From the NCBI GenBank assembly GCA_006503475.1, contig RSEH01000014.1, positions 124,001 to 188,000 of the forward strand: 64,000 nt of DNA, written 5' to 3'. Made by a program: the position numbers and the translations under genes. This DNA comes from Stentor roeselii. Its lineage: Eukaryota; Ciliophora; Heterotrichea; Heterotrichida; Stentoridae. The notes beneath the pieces were generated by a model. That model was not told the origin of the DNA. It made no database searches and saw nothing but the letters and a program-made list of their open reading frames with translations. Shown here one piece after another: positions 1 through 9,061 of the stretch (positions within the stretch are counted from its first letter, which is position 1; each line of letters starts with the position of its first letter).

Positions 1-1216
1 TCTAGCAGTCGGAAGTATCAACTTACATTTAAACAATCTCAAATAACAGCTATCATACCTGTTCGGATAAAGACAAAATCCATAATCAAGAAGCATATCA
101 AAATTATTGAGTCTTCCATAGCAATTAAAAACCTGTTGTCCCGCTCTAAAGCTTGCATTTTCCTTAGTCCTGACAACAAAGTACTTATCCCTAGGATCAA
201 ATCTCAAATCAAAGTCATCCCCTTCCTCCTCTGAGGTCTCCTCAGATGTCGAGATATGAATCGGGTCTTCCTCATCAGTAGAACTTTCAAATTCATGTAA
301 AAGTTGATCAATTTCCCAGACCGCTTCAAGGTCCTGAATTTTTTCACTGTCGAACCAAGCCAGGTACTTTTCCAGTCGATTTTTGTGAGTCCTGGTCTTC
401 ATGATGTTGCAAGACGAGGAAGACTTTCCCATGAAATCTTGATAGTCATTTATCAGGCTTCTTCCTTGGCACCTTGCTAGTAAGAAATCTTCAGTCAAAG
501 TGATGTAATCTACTGTCACGTCTTCATGATTCAAACAGTCGGCAAGGGGTACAAGCATGCCTTCGTGAGGACAGAAAGCACGAGTTGTTACTACTTTATA
601 AGCCCAGTAAAACTCTTCGAAGAGGTTACTGTTTAAATAATACTTTTCAGGGAAAAATTCAGGAAATGCTTGAAAAACTGGAAGGAGTTTGGTGTAGTGA
701 ATTTTTATGTTTGATTGAAATTTTTCACATTTTACTGATAAGAACTTGTCTTGAAGCTGGGCTTTTTCGTCTTCTGACCAGTCTGCAAGGATCTCGGGAT
801 TGTCTATTACTTTTAGATAAGGCGCGAAAAAACTGTTTGGGCCTTTTCGCTTTTCATTCATTAGAAATACCCATAATAGGTAGTCCCAGGAAATCACTGA
901 ATTGTCAAAAACTCCTGGAAATGATTTAATTATCGGTTTAAGCTCTGAGTCCTTCGCCATCTGAGGTGTAATAATGATCCTAAAAGGAACAAACAAAAAA
1001 GCCTTCCTAACATGAATATCATTCACAGCCATAGCTCCAACAACTCCAGCCTTTCCAAAAGCAACAGGAAACTCAACCTAAGATTTTCCTTACATTTGGA
1101 AACTTGCACCCATTCTCAATAAGCCAAGTTTTATAATCTTTCCAACGTTGCTGAGCCTGCATTTCAGATGTTTTCTGATGATTGACTGAAGAAGAGTCGA
1201 TATCAAATGTTTCCAT
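1..1216 (-). CDS. SET-domain lysine methyltransferase, SETD3/SETD6-like (partial, 3' end off window)
   Basis: Likely S-adenosylmethionine-dependent methyltransferase of the Rubisco-LSMT/SETD3/SETD6 class, which methylates lysine or histidine on non-histone proteins. Coding exons are 1094-1216 and 1-1077, joined by a 16-nt intron (1078-1093); without splicing a stop follows almost at once. The conserved SET signatures are visible: VPLADCLNHED about 230 residues in, and FNCYGRLNNFDMLLDYGF near the left edge. Between them lies an acidic insert rich in Glu, Asp and Ser. The start is METFDIDSSS, the first Met of the open frame. The frame is still open at base 1, so the C-terminal Rubisco-LSMT substrate-binding domain, if present, lies outside. 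The exact substrate cannot be inferred. Confidence 0.85.
1078..1093 (-). other. 16-nt intron in the SET-domain gene
   Basis: GTAAGGAAAATCTTAG on the minus strand, phase 0. It is the only 16-nt intron seen; A at position 10 as in the 15-nt ones. Confidence 0.85.
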
Positions 1217-1252
1217 TCTTTTTATGAACTCTAGTTAAATAGTATTAACAGC

Positions 1253-1543
1253 TTAAATCACACGGCACTCGTTCTGGCCCATGGAGCATCCGTTGCAAAA
1301 GAGACCTTTCTGGATGCTTGTGCTTTCCATCACGGTTTCTGCTGATTTGAATGCGTTTTCTCGATATGTTGGAGACTTGGATGACATCAGGTTTATTGAT
1401 ACGAAACTTTCGCTGAAGTTTTTAGGAGAATTTTCAAGACTTTTTAATCGTTCGAGGTGGATTCGAGGAATCACGTTTTTACCACCGAGGGGAGGAAGCT
1501 TTTTGCTTGGGTCTTGGTTTTCTTTACGACTGCGAGAATTCAT
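1253..1543 (-). CDS. small basic hypothetical protein (96 aa)
   Basis: Unrecognised. Starts MNSRSRKENQDPSKK and is rich in Ser, Lys, Arg and Asn, with a Cys-containing tail (LFCNGCSMGQNECRVI). It sits between the SET gene (stated start 1216) and the coiled-coil gene ending at 1700, all on the minus strand. A 128-codon frame overlaps it on the plus strand (1281-1667), but that product is hydrophobic and tryptophan-rich without domain character and reads like an antisense shadow. No domain, signal peptide or membrane segment is seen. Existence as a protein is a moderate-confidence inference from composition and position. Confidence 0.5.
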   Translation of the reverse strand: MNSRSRKENQDPSKKLPPLGGKNVIPRIHLERLKSLENSPKNFSESFVSINLMSSKSPTYRENAFKSAETVMESTSIQKGLFCNGCSMGQNECRVI

Positions 1544-1699
1544 TTTTAAGGTTTATTTTGAATTATTAGAAGATTGGATTGATGATATTTGGAGATGGAT
1601 TTTGAAGATTTGGGAAATTTCTAGGTTGGTTGGATTATTGATAACAGTAAAACTTCCCACTAATTAATAATTAATTGTCCACAGTTTAACTTAATTTAA

Positions 1700-3160
1700 T
1701 TAAGTATCTTTCACAGTTTTCAGTCTCGCAAACTTTCTAAAATCTTTATACTTATCCCCAACAAGTGTCCTAACAACATGACTAATCCCAATATCCTTAA
1801 AGTTCTCAGGACGATAATTCCCCACAACTCTTTTAACCTCTTCAACAGTCATACCACCAACAATTTTTTCATTTTCCTTCAATTTCATTTTAATCTCTCT
1901 AATCTCATCAAACCTGGATGTAGAAAACTCAGAAGTTTGAGCAAACATTGAATCATAATTAACAGACAAAGCCCTTGACTTCTGTTTGATTTCCCTAAGT
2001 CTTTCCTTAACAATTTCATACAACTCCCAAGGTCTTTTCGAGAAACTCGAGTTGAGTCGATTTTTCTTGATTTCTTCTCGAAGCTCTGCAAGTCTTGAGT
2101 TTAAAGAAACAGTTTCGAGTTCTTTTTCAGATAAAACAAGTAAAAAATGAGAAGATTCATCGTCTAAGAATTTTGGAAAAGCTGAGACTGGGACAGCTTG
2201 TTTCATTTTCCAAAGAGATTTGATTGTCCATCGAATTCCATCTTCTCTGAGATCCATTGATTCTTTTAAGTTGGTACAGTAGAAGTTCACGAGAGACTCT
2301 TGAAGGTCTTTTAGTTCTTTTTGGCAGGCACGTTTTTCTGCTTGACGTTTTTCAAGGAATAGATGCATGTTTGAAAGAGCTGCTGAGTACTTTTCCGTGT
2401 TTTCAATATGGGATTGGTGCAGATCTCTCTTAGCTTTACGGATAGTTTCTTTAAAAAGTAGGTGATCGCGTTCTTCACTGACATCATGACTGTGTCTTTT
2501 TTTCATTTTAGCTGAATGAATCAATAAGTTATGTCCAGCTTCTTTATTCATGATTTCATTCATTTTCACATCATAAAGTTTAGCTTCTGCAACTTTTTCC
2601 GCCTGTGTGTCGGTTATTTTTCCTTTATACTGAGTAAGAAACTCAGAGATTTCTTCTAAATCAATAAGAAGTTTTTCTATTCTGCAATTTAAACTTTTTT
2701 CATATCCTTTATTATTCTCAGTAAACTTTGAAAGGTCCTGCTCAAGTTCTTTTTCTTTTCCCTTCTCTCGACTTGCTATACTTTGAAGAGATAAGATGAA
2801 CTTTGGAGTTTCTTCTACTTTTACTGGAGAGATTTTCGCTGACTTCTGGTCTTGAGATGAATTGCTGAACGATTTTTTAAATGTATATCGACGGGATACT
2901 GGAGAACGTATTGAGGATGGCGCCTTGAAGTCCGAAAGCTGTAAAACTCCTTCTTGGTCTGAATCTTGTGAAGATTTTTGACGGTTTTGGACTGACTTTA
3001 GACGGCGCCCTCGAAGAATTGTTTTTACTTCTTCTAGGTTGGAAACGTAGACTCGAGAACTTGAATCTTTAATTGGATCTGAAGCGTGTAGGAAACTTGG
3101 AGGTTGGATTAGAATGTCGTCGTTTGGAAAGTACAGTGGTTTGAGACGGATGTTTTTCAT
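1700..3160 (-). CDS. coiled-coil protein (486 aa), family unknown
   Basis: No named family recognised. The N-terminal about 150 residues are Ser/Lys-rich and probably disordered. The middle (about 150-300) is Lys/Glu-rich heptad-like sequence. It is followed by a more conserved-looking block, DLREDGIRWTIKSLWKMKQ then PVSAFPKFLDDESSHFLL, resembling a segment I associate with conserved protist coiled-coil proteins; this is a weak impression, not an identification. Further coiled coil follows to the C-terminus. The most likely role is structural, perhaps in cortical or ciliary cytoskeleton, but that is inference. The first Met, MKNIRLKPLYF, is taken as start; 91 bp separate it from the stop of the next upstream minus-strand gene. 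Confidence 0.75.
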   Translation of the reverse strand: MKNIRLKPLYFPNDDILIQPPSFLHASDPIKDSSSRVYVSNLEEVKTILRGRRLKSVQNRQKSSQDSDQEGVLQLSDFKAPSSIRSPVSRRYTFKKSFSNSSQDQKSAKISPVKVEETPKFILSLQSIASREKGKEKELEQDLSKFTENNKGYEKSLNCRIEKLLIDLEEISEFLTQYKGKITDTQAEKVAEAKLYDVKMNEIMNKEAGHNLLIHSAKMKKRHSHDVSEERDHLLFKETIRKAKRDLHQSHIENTEKYSAALSNMHLFLEKRQAEKRACQKELKDLQESLVNFYCTNLKESMDLREDGIRWTIKSLWKMKQAVPVSAFPKFLDDESSHFLLVLSEKELETVSLNSRLAELREEIKKNRLNSSFSKRPWELYEIVKERLREIKQKSRALSVNYDSMFAQTSEFSTSRFDEIREIKMKLKENEKIVGGMTVEEVKRVVGNYRPENFKDIGISHVVRTLVGDKYKDFRKFARLKTVKDT

Positions 3161-3251
3161 ATTTAATAACGATGAAAGCAGATTTTTTATTTTTTAAGGA
3201 GGAGTTCAGAATTAAAGAGAGGATTTAATAACCTATAATCTTTATGAAAAG

Positions 3252-5255
3252 CTACTCATTATCGGCAAACATGTTCAACCTGTTAGTAGAGAGCTCCATA
3301 ATCGTCCCATTAGGCATTTTCATGAAATGCCGATACATACTTCTATGCTTTCCGACATTATAGATAGTAACATGCCAGTAGCTTTGATTCTTGACTCTTT
3401 CAGTGTACTCAACAGCAGCAACTTTTCGAGTGTCCCCTTCAATTGTTTTATATTTGTGAGCTTTTTTCACAACCCACGTCAGATACTTTTGCCCTACTTC
3501 TTGGTCCAAAGGTACAAAAAACTCACTTTCTAAAGAATTGACGCGATTGTAAGTGTCAAGGATGCGACCGTTCATATGAATATAGATCAAGTATAGATTC
3601 ACCAGGAAGTTGCAACAAATGAATATAACTACATAGATAAGAAAAGTGACTACTGGTCCAAAAAAATCACTACTAGAATTTTCCTCAAAATAAATCGACA
3701 TCAAAAACGGGTCCCTAGTCCAATCATCTTCAATAGGCGAAACAATAACAGCTTCAATTAAAGTAACAAGTGGATCAACCACAATAGAAAGTCCATAAAG
3801 TGCACCAATTCGATAAGCAATACTCGGAAAGTAATTCAAATACCAATAACACAAAAACGAAACCAATGTAAAAATTCCAAAAACCAAAATAGAAAACAAA
3901 GCTCCAGCAATAAGAAACCCTAAAATACTAGCAAAGTAAAGATCAGAAGCATACTTAAGTGAAAAAGTGACCCAAAGCACCGCGAATTCATTGACATCAA
4001 TTCCCATAGCCCTTAAATACGCCCACTGTCCAAAATAATGAGTGAGTCTACAAACCCAAAGACAAAACAACAAAATAACCAAAGAAAGCCAAAGTTGTGA
4101 ATAACTCGCTTTTTTCGCTTTAAATCCCAAATCTTGAAAGACCTCATTCATGATATATTTAAACCTTTTCCACCCTTCCCACCGTGCCTTGAGCCCATCA
4201 GGTCCCGTGACGCTGAACTGATACTGTTCGAACTGTTCCGGTACTTTAAGCTGAATCTCTTCAGGGTGGTCTTGAAGTTTAGTAGTAAAATAAAGGTTGC
4301 AAAGCCAGTCATCAATATTCTTCCGATATCTCACTTCCATATCCGAGTACTTTTCCACTGTTAAGTCCATAGCGCCTTTCATCATCGTAGTTTTAAATCG
4401 ACCTTCAGAGATTTGAAAGTCCGAGTTGACAAGTGGGAAGTAACTATAAGCCACTGGCTTATCAAATCTCACATTTCTATTCTTCAGTAAAAATAACTCA
4501 AAACTTAAAGCCATGGAACTACTGAGCTTGTCAGGTGCAGGCACGTCAAGTTCCAACACCTCTTCAAATCTTAAGGTGTTGTTAAAGTACCGACCTCCAT
4601 GCATGACAGGTTTCGTTATTCGATTTTTTTTACTTTTTTCAAGTTTGGTCCCGCCAAGGCGGTCCCAGAGAGAAACAAGTAAAACATAATGAGCAGAAGG
4701 AAGTTTATCTTTAACAGCTCTGCAAAGTTCTACTCTTATAAACAACTTCTTAGAACTTCTAAACATGTTCACCATTTCAACGTCAGTTCTTTCTTTCAAA
4801 TTTCCGATGTGAAGCTTTGCGTATTGTTTCTTGGAACTTAGAATTCCACTTAGTTCTTTTTTAGCTTCTTTGAAACGTTTTTTGATGCGATCGGCTCTTC
4901 CTTTGAATTTTTTTCCTTCGACTTGGCCTTGGTCTTTGATTTTCTTGCTACGGTCAAGGTGTTGGGAGAGGAGTCGCGCCTTGGCGCGACTTTCAAGACT
5001 TTTTATTGCTTGATTACGTTTTTCAGCTGTTTCTCGGTTTTTCTTGCGAAGTTCTAATTGATGGTCGATTAGGTTTTTTTCTTCGTTTTCGATGTCGGTC
5101 AGGTCGACACTTGCCACGAAGATCAATTGGTCACCGATGAAGTCTTCTAAGCCTTTCTCGTTGTTTAGTTCGGGCTCGGTGATGATCTTTTCTTTGAAGA
5201 TGTCGATTTCGTCGTTTTCCCAGACTGGGTCTTCCATCATGCTGATTTCGGTCAT
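3252..5255 (-). CDS. C2-like domain multipass membrane protein (667 aa)
   Basis: N-terminal about 150 residues are acidic then Lys/Arg-rich coiled coil. Residues about 165-330 contain beta-rich segments (KLFIRVELCRAVKD, YVLLVSLWDRLGG, MALSFELFLL) that look like a C2-type fold. From about 385 onward there are five or six hydrophobic segments (LWLSLVILLFCLWVC; ILGFLIAGALFSILVFGIF; VVTFLIYVVIFICCNFLVN and others) around the motif YLNYFPSIAYRIGALYGLSI then VVDPLVTLIEAV. A cytosolic tail of about 100 residues follows. Similar TM blocks occur in large ciliate membrane protein families. No channel filter, transporter or protease signature is visible, so no function is assigned. It may be a membrane scaffold or part of a larger ciliate-specific family. 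Confidence 0.8.
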   Translation of the reverse strand: MTEISMMEDPVWENDEIDIFKEKIITEPELNNEKGLEDFIGDQLIFVASVDLTDIENEEKNLIDHQLELRKKNRETAEKRNQAIKSLESRAKARLLSQHLDRSKKIKDQGQVEGKKFKGRADRIKKRFKEAKKELSGILSSKKQYAKLHIGNLKERTDVEMVNMFRSSKKLFIRVELCRAVKDKLPSAHYVLLVSLWDRLGGTKLEKSKKNRITKPVMHGGRYFNNTLRFEEVLELDVPAPDKLSSSMALSFELFLLKNRNVRFDKPVAYSYFPLVNSDFQISEGRFKTTMMKGAMDLTVEKYSDMEVRYRKNIDDWLCNLYFTTKLQDHPEEIQLKVPEQFEQYQFSVTGPDGLKARWEGWKRFKYIMNEVFQDLGFKAKKASYSQLWLSLVILLFCLWVCRLTHYFGQWAYLRAMGIDVNEFAVLWVTFSLKYASDLYFASILGFLIAGALFSILVFGIFTLVSFLCYWYLNYFPSIAYRIGALYGLSIVVDPLVTLIEAVIVSPIEDDWTRDPFLMSIYFEENSSSDFFGPVVTFLIYVVIFICCNFLVNLYLIYIHMNGRILDTYNRVNSLESEFFVPLDQEVGQKYLTWVVKKAHKYKTIEGDTRKVAAVEYTERVKNQSYWHVTIYNVGKHRSMYRHFMKMPNGTIMELSTNRLNMFADNE
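4972..4991. repeat. perfect GC-rich inverted repeat, 9-bp stem, 2-nt loop
   Basis: AGTCGCGCCTTGGCGCGACT, inside the C2-like membrane-protein gene (codons for SRAKARL). A smaller relative, CCGCCAAGGCGG, is at 4651-4662 in the same gene. Confidence 0.9.
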
Positions 5256-5310
5256 TTTATTTGTGGTGGAAGGATGAGAAATGGATTATTGTAATTACTT
5301 TAACTTAAAA

Positions 5311-6267
5311 TCACTTAAATCCAACAATCCGCAAATCAATTCCATCTAAAACCACGAAATCCAAAGAATTCCAAGCGAAATCCATTGCCCAATAATTCGA
5401 ATCACCATCAAACCCAATAAAATAATTATGATCATCAGTAGTATTAATCAAAGAAGCTCCATTTTCAGTTCTAGCCAAGATATTTAACCCTTTGTCACTT
5501 TTGCTAAACATGCAAGTCTTGACCCGGTCATTAACTTTAACAGAAGCAATCAAGTCACAAGTCCCGACATCGAAAACTTGAGCTTGTGGCTGAGGCGAAT
5601 TAGTGCAAGTAAGGAAAGAGTTATCTCTGACATCCAATGCTTCAGGTTGCATGTCTTCAACATTTAAGGCTCTTACTGCAACTCGATTGCGAAGATCCCA
5701 AATTTGAATTAATGGATCTGAACTGGCACTGACTAATATGTTTGGGTTGTCCGGATCGAATTTTAATGAAGAAATTTTTAGAGAATGACCGATGAAACCT
5801 GATGCTGCTGGACGGAGGGTCATTAGACTTGACTTGGTCACCTCATCTATTACTTCGATAGCTGATTCTTGTGTTCCAGCTGCCAAAAGTCGTGAGTCTT
5901 TGGAAAAATCGACACAAGTGAAGTGCAAGTCTGGAATAGTTATTTTGTTCAGACATCTCTGTGTAGATAGATCCCAATGAATTAAACTTCCTGAATCAGC
6001 GACTAAAACAAGTACTGGCTTCGGTCTTAAGAGAGGCTTCCAGATGAGTGAATTAGATTTTTCATTCGATTCTAGAAGTTCTATTGAGTGATTGTTATTT
6101 ATGTAGGTGATTACAGGAAAACCCTCAAGGTTTATTGAAGCTATCATTGAGTCACTTGGGTCGATTTTAACGGTTTTTGAATATCCAAAGTGATTTTTTA
6201 ATGTTTTTTTTATTTTATAGTCAAACTTTTGAGACCTAGTTGGCTTTAATACAAAATTATTTTCCAT
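5311..6267 (-). CDS. WD40-repeat protein (318 aa)
   Basis: A single beta-propeller of roughly six or seven WD40 units fills the protein. Clear blades include SGSLIHWDLSTQRCLNKI, CVDFSKDSRLLAAGTQES and LKFDPDNPNILVSASSDP followed by LIQIWDLRN. There are no extra domains, no signal peptide and no coiled coil. WD40 propellers act as docking platforms; nothing in the sequence picks out one family (candidates such as POC1-, PEX7- or CFAP-type proteins cannot be separated by eye). The start MENNFVLKPT lies only 25 bp from the start codon of the divergent plus-strand gene at 6293, so the two genes must share or overlap promoter sequence. Confidence 0.85.
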   Translation of the reverse strand: MENNFVLKPTRSQKFDYKIKKTLKNHFGYSKTVKIDPSDSMIASINLEGFPVITYINNNHSIELLESNEKSNSLIWKPLLRPKPVLVLVADSGSLIHWDLSTQRCLNKITIPDLHFTCVDFSKDSRLLAAGTQESAIEVIDEVTKSSLMTLRPAASGFIGHSLKISSLKFDPDNPNILVSASSDPLIQIWDLRNRVAVRALNVEDMQPEALDVRDNSFLTCTNSPQPQAQVFDVGTCDLIASVKVNDRVKTCMFSKSDKGLNILARTENGASLINTTDDHNYFIGFDGDSNYWAMDFAWNSLDFVVLDGIDLRIVGFK

Positions 6268-6292
6268 TTATCTTTAATCACTTTACAATAAG

Positions 6293-8068
6293 ATGGAAAG
6301 CGAAGATAGTCCAGCTATTTCACAGTCAAATGGAAGATTCTTTGATAATAAAAGAAAGGTTTTGAACCGTGTGCCTGGTAGGTCTGAAAACTTAGAAGCC
6401 CAGGATTCAAATAAAAGTTCCCAATCAGTAACCACTCCGATCCACGATCAAAAATCCAAGTCAACTGATAACTTCCGAGGCAGTAGACTAAAAATTTCAT
6501 CCTCAAAAAACTCCTCCTTCCTCGACGAGGACGAATTAAGTCCCACATTACCAGACCTAAGCCCAAAAGACCAAGAGGAAGAAAACTCTAAAGTAAAAAA
6601 CTTTCAAGTTCCTAAAACCGAGTCAATTTTAGAAGAAAGCCAAGAAGACTTCGAAAGTCCTTCAAGATCCCTTCCAAGTCAAAAGCCAATGAACATTGAC
6701 TTGCTATTGACAGCATCAAAGCCAGACCTAGAAAGGTAAAACCCAAGTAGTGAGCTTCAAGAGTTATACTCAGAACTAACAGAACTCCGATCATCTTACA
6801 ACACCTTACTAGAAACCTCACAAAGAAACGAAGAAACCGTTCAAAAACTAAGAAAAACACTAAAAGAGTAATTTTTAAACAGTCATAAATCTGACGCGGT
6901 GCCAACCCTTCAAGCCCGTGTAAATACTTTACTCGAAGAAAAGGCTCGACTTTTATTCGACTCTGAAAAACTCATCAAATCCAACCGTGAACTAAACGCA
7001 AAGATGGAAAGTTACAAAAAGATCATAGATTCCAATGAAGAGATCAACAAAAAAAGAGACTCACAACTTGAAAATTTACTTTCAAAGATAAATTTTTACA
7101 AAAGTGAAAATTCCACACTTAAGGCAGAGCTTCAAAAAAAAAGTTCAGTGATTACGAATCTCAGCACTGAAATCACTGACTTGAAACCTTTAAAAGAATT
7201 AAGGCCGGTTAATGATAAGTCTTCAAGGGTAGTCGATGATCTCAGGAAAATGATTGAAAACAAAGACATTGAAATCAATATGTTGAAAGGCGTCGTCAAA
7301 AGTCTTCAAACATCGACTGAAGTCAATCGAAGTCCTGCAAAACTTCCTCCTGTTAAAGCTTCTCGATCTACTTATTCTCAGAAAAATCTTTCGTTAAGCA
7401 AGTCTCCTGTTTCTACCAAATCTGCACTGGCTCAAAGAAACTTGATTCCTGAAGAAGCTAAAGTTCAGGAAAATAATGAGGAATGGATTAAGGAAGAGGA
7501 AAGGATTAAAGAAGAGGAAAAGTTGAAAGAAGAAGAAAGACTTCAGGAAGAGGAAAGGTTGAAGGAAGAGGAAAGGTTGAAGGAAGAGGAAAGGCTGAAG
7601 GAAGAGGAAAGGTTGAAGGAAGAGGAAAGGTTGAAGGAAGAGGAAATAGAAATGCAGAGAATTGAACAAGAAAGAATAATGGAAGAGGAAAAAAGAATTG
7701 AGGAAGAAAAAAGAATTGAAGAGGAAAAAAGAATTGAAGAAGAATTAAAACAAAAGGAAATAGAAGAAAATGAAAATAAATTCATGGAGATTGAGGAGCA
7801 GCTTAGCATTCAGTATGAAAAAATTATTAAAGAACAGATAGAAGTTCAAAGGGAAAATCAAGAAAATTTAATAATGGAAGAAGAGGATCGTTTTAGCCAG
7901 TCTGTTGAAAATCATTTTAAAGAAGCTCGATTGGCTGAGGAGACCAAAAAACAAGAAGAGCAGGAGAGAAAGAAAAAGGAAGAAGAAACCAAAAAACCAA
8001 AGGGAAAGGTAGCTGCCAAGCCTGTAGCAGCAAAATCAGGAGCAAAAGTAGGAGCGAAACGTAAATAA
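6293..8068 (+). CDS. three-exon coiled-coil / single-alpha-helix protein (581 aa)
   Basis: Exons 6293-6735, 6751-6867 and 6883-8068 are joined by two 15-nt introns, giving one 581-residue frame; both junctions fall after codon position 2. The N-terminus is Ser/Lys/Asp-rich and likely disordered. Residues about 147-320 are coiled coil. Then comes a highly charged tract built on LKEEER (about nine units) followed by EEEKRI units, which should form a stable single alpha helix. The tail is Lys/Ala/Pro-rich (KGKVAAKPVAAKSGAK) like a histone H1 tail. The repeat is also tandem at DNA level with a period of 18 bp. A cytoskeletal linker is plausible; no family is recognised. Confidence 0.85.
6736..6750 (+). 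other. 15-nt intron 1 of the 6293-8068 gene
   Basis: GTAAAACCCAAGTAG. Removing it joins codon AG|T and keeps the coiled-coil frame open. An A lies at position 10, the likely branch point. Confidence 0.9.
6868..6882 (+). other. 15-nt intron 2 of the 6293-8068 gene
   Basis: GTAATTTTTAAACAG. Removing it joins GA|T and links exon 2 to the long third exon. An A lies at position 10. Confidence 0.9.
7487..7745 (+). repeat. 18-bp coding tandem repeat (LKEEER / EEEKRI units)
   Basis: From about 7487 to 7647 the unit TTGAAGGAAGAGGAAAGG repeats about nine times with few changes. From about 7681 to 7745 a related 18-bp unit encoding IEEEKR repeats three times. Frame is kept throughout, so copy-number change by slippage would only lengthen or shorten the helix. 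Confidence 0.9.
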
Positions 8069-8416
8069 TACTTAAATTCAAAGAGGATGATAAAATTGAT
8101 TTAATCAAGTGGTTTATAATTTTTCATAATCTTATTACAGTTCTTAACTCAGTTTAATTAAAATGCTCTGTTTCATCTATCACTATATTTTAAAATATTT
8201 TCAGATAAAGAATGAAATCAATTGATTTTATTTAAGATCATTTATATCTTCCTTAATGCTCTATATGCTTATAAATGTTTTTATGAGAGATGAAAGGCTT
8301 CATATAAGAATATGCTTTTAAGCATGACACTATGAAAAAATAAAATAATAAATCAAATTTTACCAGGATTAGCCTCTTCTAACTATACAAATAACAAAAA
8401 ATAATAAGATTACACA
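8069..8416. other. intergenic, 348 bp
   Basis: AT-rich spacer between the convergent genes ending at 8068 (+) and 8417 (-). No ORF, RNA gene or repeat seen. Confidence 0.6.
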
Positions 8417-8896
8417 TTATTTAGGTAAATTACTTCCTAAAATCTGGTTTATTAGTTCACCGTATTTCTTGTCATAAGATTTTACATTAGCGAATGCTGA
8501 TGTTTGGTAATTAATTGCTTCATTTTCAAAGATACCACTTCCCAAAATATTTTTTCTTAACTTTTTATTTGATTTACCAGATCTTGTGTAGAGACCATTA
8601 ATCAATTTTCGTCTAGTCGTCTTGTTCGAAGTCTGGACCCGTGACTGAGGGTCTTCTACTCTTGAAAAATAAAAAAAACTAGGTTCAAATCTTTTGTTTG
8701 AGTTTAATGACTTGTTTAGAGCAGGAAAATCAAAGGACGAGGGAAGACTACTTAATTTTCGGTGAACAGGTTTTGATCTTCGAGGTTGGATTAAGCTCTT
8801 TTTGAGTTCTTCTATTGATAGCATTTGAAGAGTTTTCGGAGTAACAGGCTTGGAGGATGAGTTCCTTAGTCTGGGTTGTGGATGGTCAAAGTTCAT
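8417..8896 (-). CDS. small basic hypothetical protein (159 aa)
   Basis: Unrecognised. It is rich in Ser, Lys, Arg and Asn, with proline early (MNFDHPQPRLRNSSSKPVTP), no hydrophobic segment and no clear domain. The C-terminal third (IFENEAINYQTSAFANVKSY, then DKKYGELINQILG) looks more ordered. Basic, Ser-rich small proteins like this are common in ciliate cortex and cilia, but no function can be claimed. The open frame with a single start at MNFDHP, in a neighbourhood of minus-strand genes, supports it being real. Confidence 0.6.
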   Translation of the reverse strand: MNFDHPQPRLRNSSSKPVTPKTLQMLSIEELKKSLIQPRRSKPVHRKLSSLPSSFDFPALNKSLNSNKRFEPSFFYFSRVEDPQSRVQTSNKTTRRKLINGLYTRSGKSNKKLRKNILGSGIFENEAINYQTSAFANVKSYDKKYGELINQILGSNLPK

Positions 8897-9061
8897 AAGA
8901 AAATAATTGATTCTTTAAGATATATAACTGTACCTATATAAAGATGAAATAAATTCTAAGATTTTAATTGTTCCTCTCACCAAAGACCCATCACAATTCA
9001 ACTCCAAAAATCAAACCTCACCATCCACCTTATAATACATTCACGAAATTTAACTTAAACT

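Noticed and set aside
1281-1667. 128-codon plus-strand frame opposite the 96-aa gene
   Set aside because: Hydrophobic, Trp-rich composition without domain character; the opposing frame looks like a typical polar ciliate small protein.
7394-7809. Phe/Leu- and Ser-rich minus-strand frames opposite the KEEER repeat
   Set aside because: They are the antisense of the LKEEER repeat and are explained entirely by it.
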